Virus record (IMG/VR): IMGVR_UViG_3300003702_000042
Span: 1 to 22,636 of that record
From: a virus
DNA: 22,636 bases
Strand: one strand, 5' to 3'
Each line of letters begins with the position of its first letter. Position 1 is the stretch's first letter. This document shows, piece after piece, positions 21,596 through 22,636 of this stretch. The position numbers and the translations under genes were made by a program. Under the pieces are notes generated by a model. That model did no database searches. It saw only the letters and a list, made by a program, of their open reading frames with translations, and was not told the DNA's origin.

Positions 21596-22636
21596 ATGAG
21601 AAAAGTTAAATTAAATAAACTTCAAGCAACTGGGACGACAACGGGCGACGTTTACTTTCCGCAGACAAAACTTTTGCTGCCGTTTGACGGAACAAATGGC
21701 GCGACGACAACGAGCGATTTAAGTAATAGCAATATTTCGGTAACCTTTGCAGGAAACGCAGCTATTTCCACAGCGCAAAGCAAGTTTGGAGGGAGCAGCT
21801 TACATATTCCTAGCTCCAACGTTGATACTTTAGATTTCGGAAGTATAAGTAGTTTATATTTTCCTAATGATTTTACAATAGAATTCTGGTTTTTATCTAT
21901 TTCAGGAGCAGACTCCTCAGCGTTCATATTAAATTCGGGAAGCTCTTACCTTGCTATAAATTATGATTATGGAAATAGTAGAATTAATTTGTATTTAAAT
22001 TCCGCTGGCCCAACGGCTATTAATAGTCAAGTTTTAACTTCTTGGTCTCACATAGCTTTGTCAAGATCGGGATCGGCCTTGAAATTATACGTTAATGGAA
22101 CGTCTGTGTATTCAGCTACAAATTCTAGCGCATTAGGCTGGACATCCCCAACTTTGCATCGAATAGGGGGAGGCTCTGCGGCGGCGTTTTATATTGATGA
22201 TTTTAGAGTCACCGTTGGACAAGCTCGTTATACGTCAAACTTTACCCCACCAACAACCGGGCATTTAACTTCCGCCGGAGATGTAAACAAACAGATTATA
22301 GTTAACTCCACGGCTGATGGAGTAGCAATAGGAACCGGCGGGATAAACCAAGCGCGGATTGCTAAGTCTTGGTGCAAGTTTGACGGGACTGGAACAATAG
22401 CTATAACTAATTCTTATAATGTTAGCAGCTTAACCGACGATGGGCTAGGTAGATGGAAAGTTAATTTTTCGACAGCAATGGCCAACGCAGATTACGTAGC
22501 GGTAGTTGATGGAAAATTCAATACGTCAGATAGTAGCGGAAGGGTTACGCCGTCTCTGAGAAGAATAGCCGGGAACGTAGCATATGTTGGAGTGAGAGCG
22601 GAAGGCGCTAACGATACTTGGTACGATTCTGATGAA
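21596..22636 (+). CDS. LamG-domain receptor-binding/fibre protein, copy 6 (cut by window edge)
   Basis: 347 codons visible from ATG 21596, with no stop before the right edge. By comparison with its paralogues about 20-25 residues are missing. The head is a type B variant (MRKVKLNKLQATGTTTGD). The LamG core includes DFTIEFWFLSIS, SWSHIALSRSGS, LKLYVNG and FYIDDFRVTVGQARYTSNF. Linker and tip module are conserved (AKSWCKFDGTGTIAITNSYN). The end is tip type X (YVAVVDGKF, SLRRIA, YVGVR), as in copy 1 at the other end of the array. Confidence 0.82.
   Translation, partial: MRKVKLNKLQATGTTTGDVYFPQTKLLLPFDGTNGATTTSDLSNSNISVTFAGNAAISTAQSKFGGSSLHIPSSNVDTLDFGSISSLYFPNDFTIEFWFLSISGADSSAFILNSGSSYLAINYDYGNSRINLYLNSAGPTAINSQVLTSWSHIALSRSGSALKLYVNGTSVYSATNSSALGWTSPTLHRIGGGSAAAFYIDDFRVTVGQARYTSNFTPPTTGHLTSAGDVNKQIIVNSTADGVAIGTGGINQARIAKSWCKFDGTGTIAITNSYNVSSLTDDGLGRWKVNFSTAMANADYVAVVDGKFNTSDSSGRVTPSLRRIAGNVAYVGVRAEGANDTWYDSDE

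Larger units (their letters stand above)
15973..22636 (+). repeat. Tandem array of LamG fibre genes
   Basis: At least six head-to-tail paralogues with periods of about 1.12 kb. Most junctions share the sequence TTTTCGGGAATTAAAAA before the ATG, so each protein ends in FGN and the next starts 3-4 bases later. Conserved blocks flank variable ones. A 35-base tract is identical at 17128-17162, 20513-20547 and 21632-21666. A 29-base tract is identical at 18965-18993 and 21215-21243. The array continues past the window edge. Confidence 0.93.

Noticed and set aside
15973-22636. Diversity-generating retroelement or phase-variable invertible fibre cassette
   Set aside because: No reverse transcriptase, template repeat, adenine-biased substitutions or recombinase is present in the window, and all copies point the same way. 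Ordinary recombination fits better.

Overview
The window is a piece of a tailed double-stranded DNA bacteriophage genome. The marker genes are a large terminase subunit (TerL), a portal-like protein, a PhoH-family ATPase, a phage-type sigma factor and a long run of tail-fibre or receptor-binding genes. Two predicted lipoproteins with cleavable signal peptides indicate a bacterial host. All three stop codons are used normally, so the genetic code is standard. The DNA is AT-rich by eye. The fibre-tip sequences resemble those I associate with aquatic phages, but the host cannot be named from this sequence. No integrase, transposase, reverse transcriptase, tRNA, rRNA or CRISPR array was seen. No stretch longer than about 100 bases lacks a gene.

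Layout. (1) Positions 1-9452, minus strand. Read in transcription order this is a tightly packed packaging and structural block: zinc-ribbon protein, sigma factor, 365-aa unknown (possible small terminase), C2H2 zinc finger plus ERCC4 nuclease, TerL, portal, a 483-aa tail-tube-like structural protein, and a fibre protein that runs off the left edge. (2) Positions 9453-10595 hold a small plus-strand putative metallopeptidase relative, convergent with a minus-strand PhoH-like ATPase. (3) Positions 10595-12267, plus strand, hold small accessory genes: an MscS-channel-like membrane protein, a 62-aa unknown, two lipoproteins, a BppU-like domain protein, and a terminator that may end a small RNA. 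(4) Positions 12269-22636, plus strand, hold a 1233-aa collagen-like fibre followed by at least six tandem paralogous LamG-domain fibre genes. The last is cut by the window edge.

Regulation. A motif close to (A/T)GTGTAAAWW lies 15-25 bases upstream of nine genes that lead or could lead transcription units, on both strands. It is probably a phage-specific promoter, and the sigma factor encoded here is the obvious candidate reader. The spacing implies very short or absent 5' leaders.

Most notable points: the mosaic tandem LamG fibre array, in which head types and three C-terminal tip types are reassorted; the repeated promoter-like motif next to a Cys-rich sigma factor and zinc-ribbon protein; the phage-encoded MscS-like protein; and the promoter-like/terminator pair at 11583-11666 that could define a roughly 60-nt RNA.
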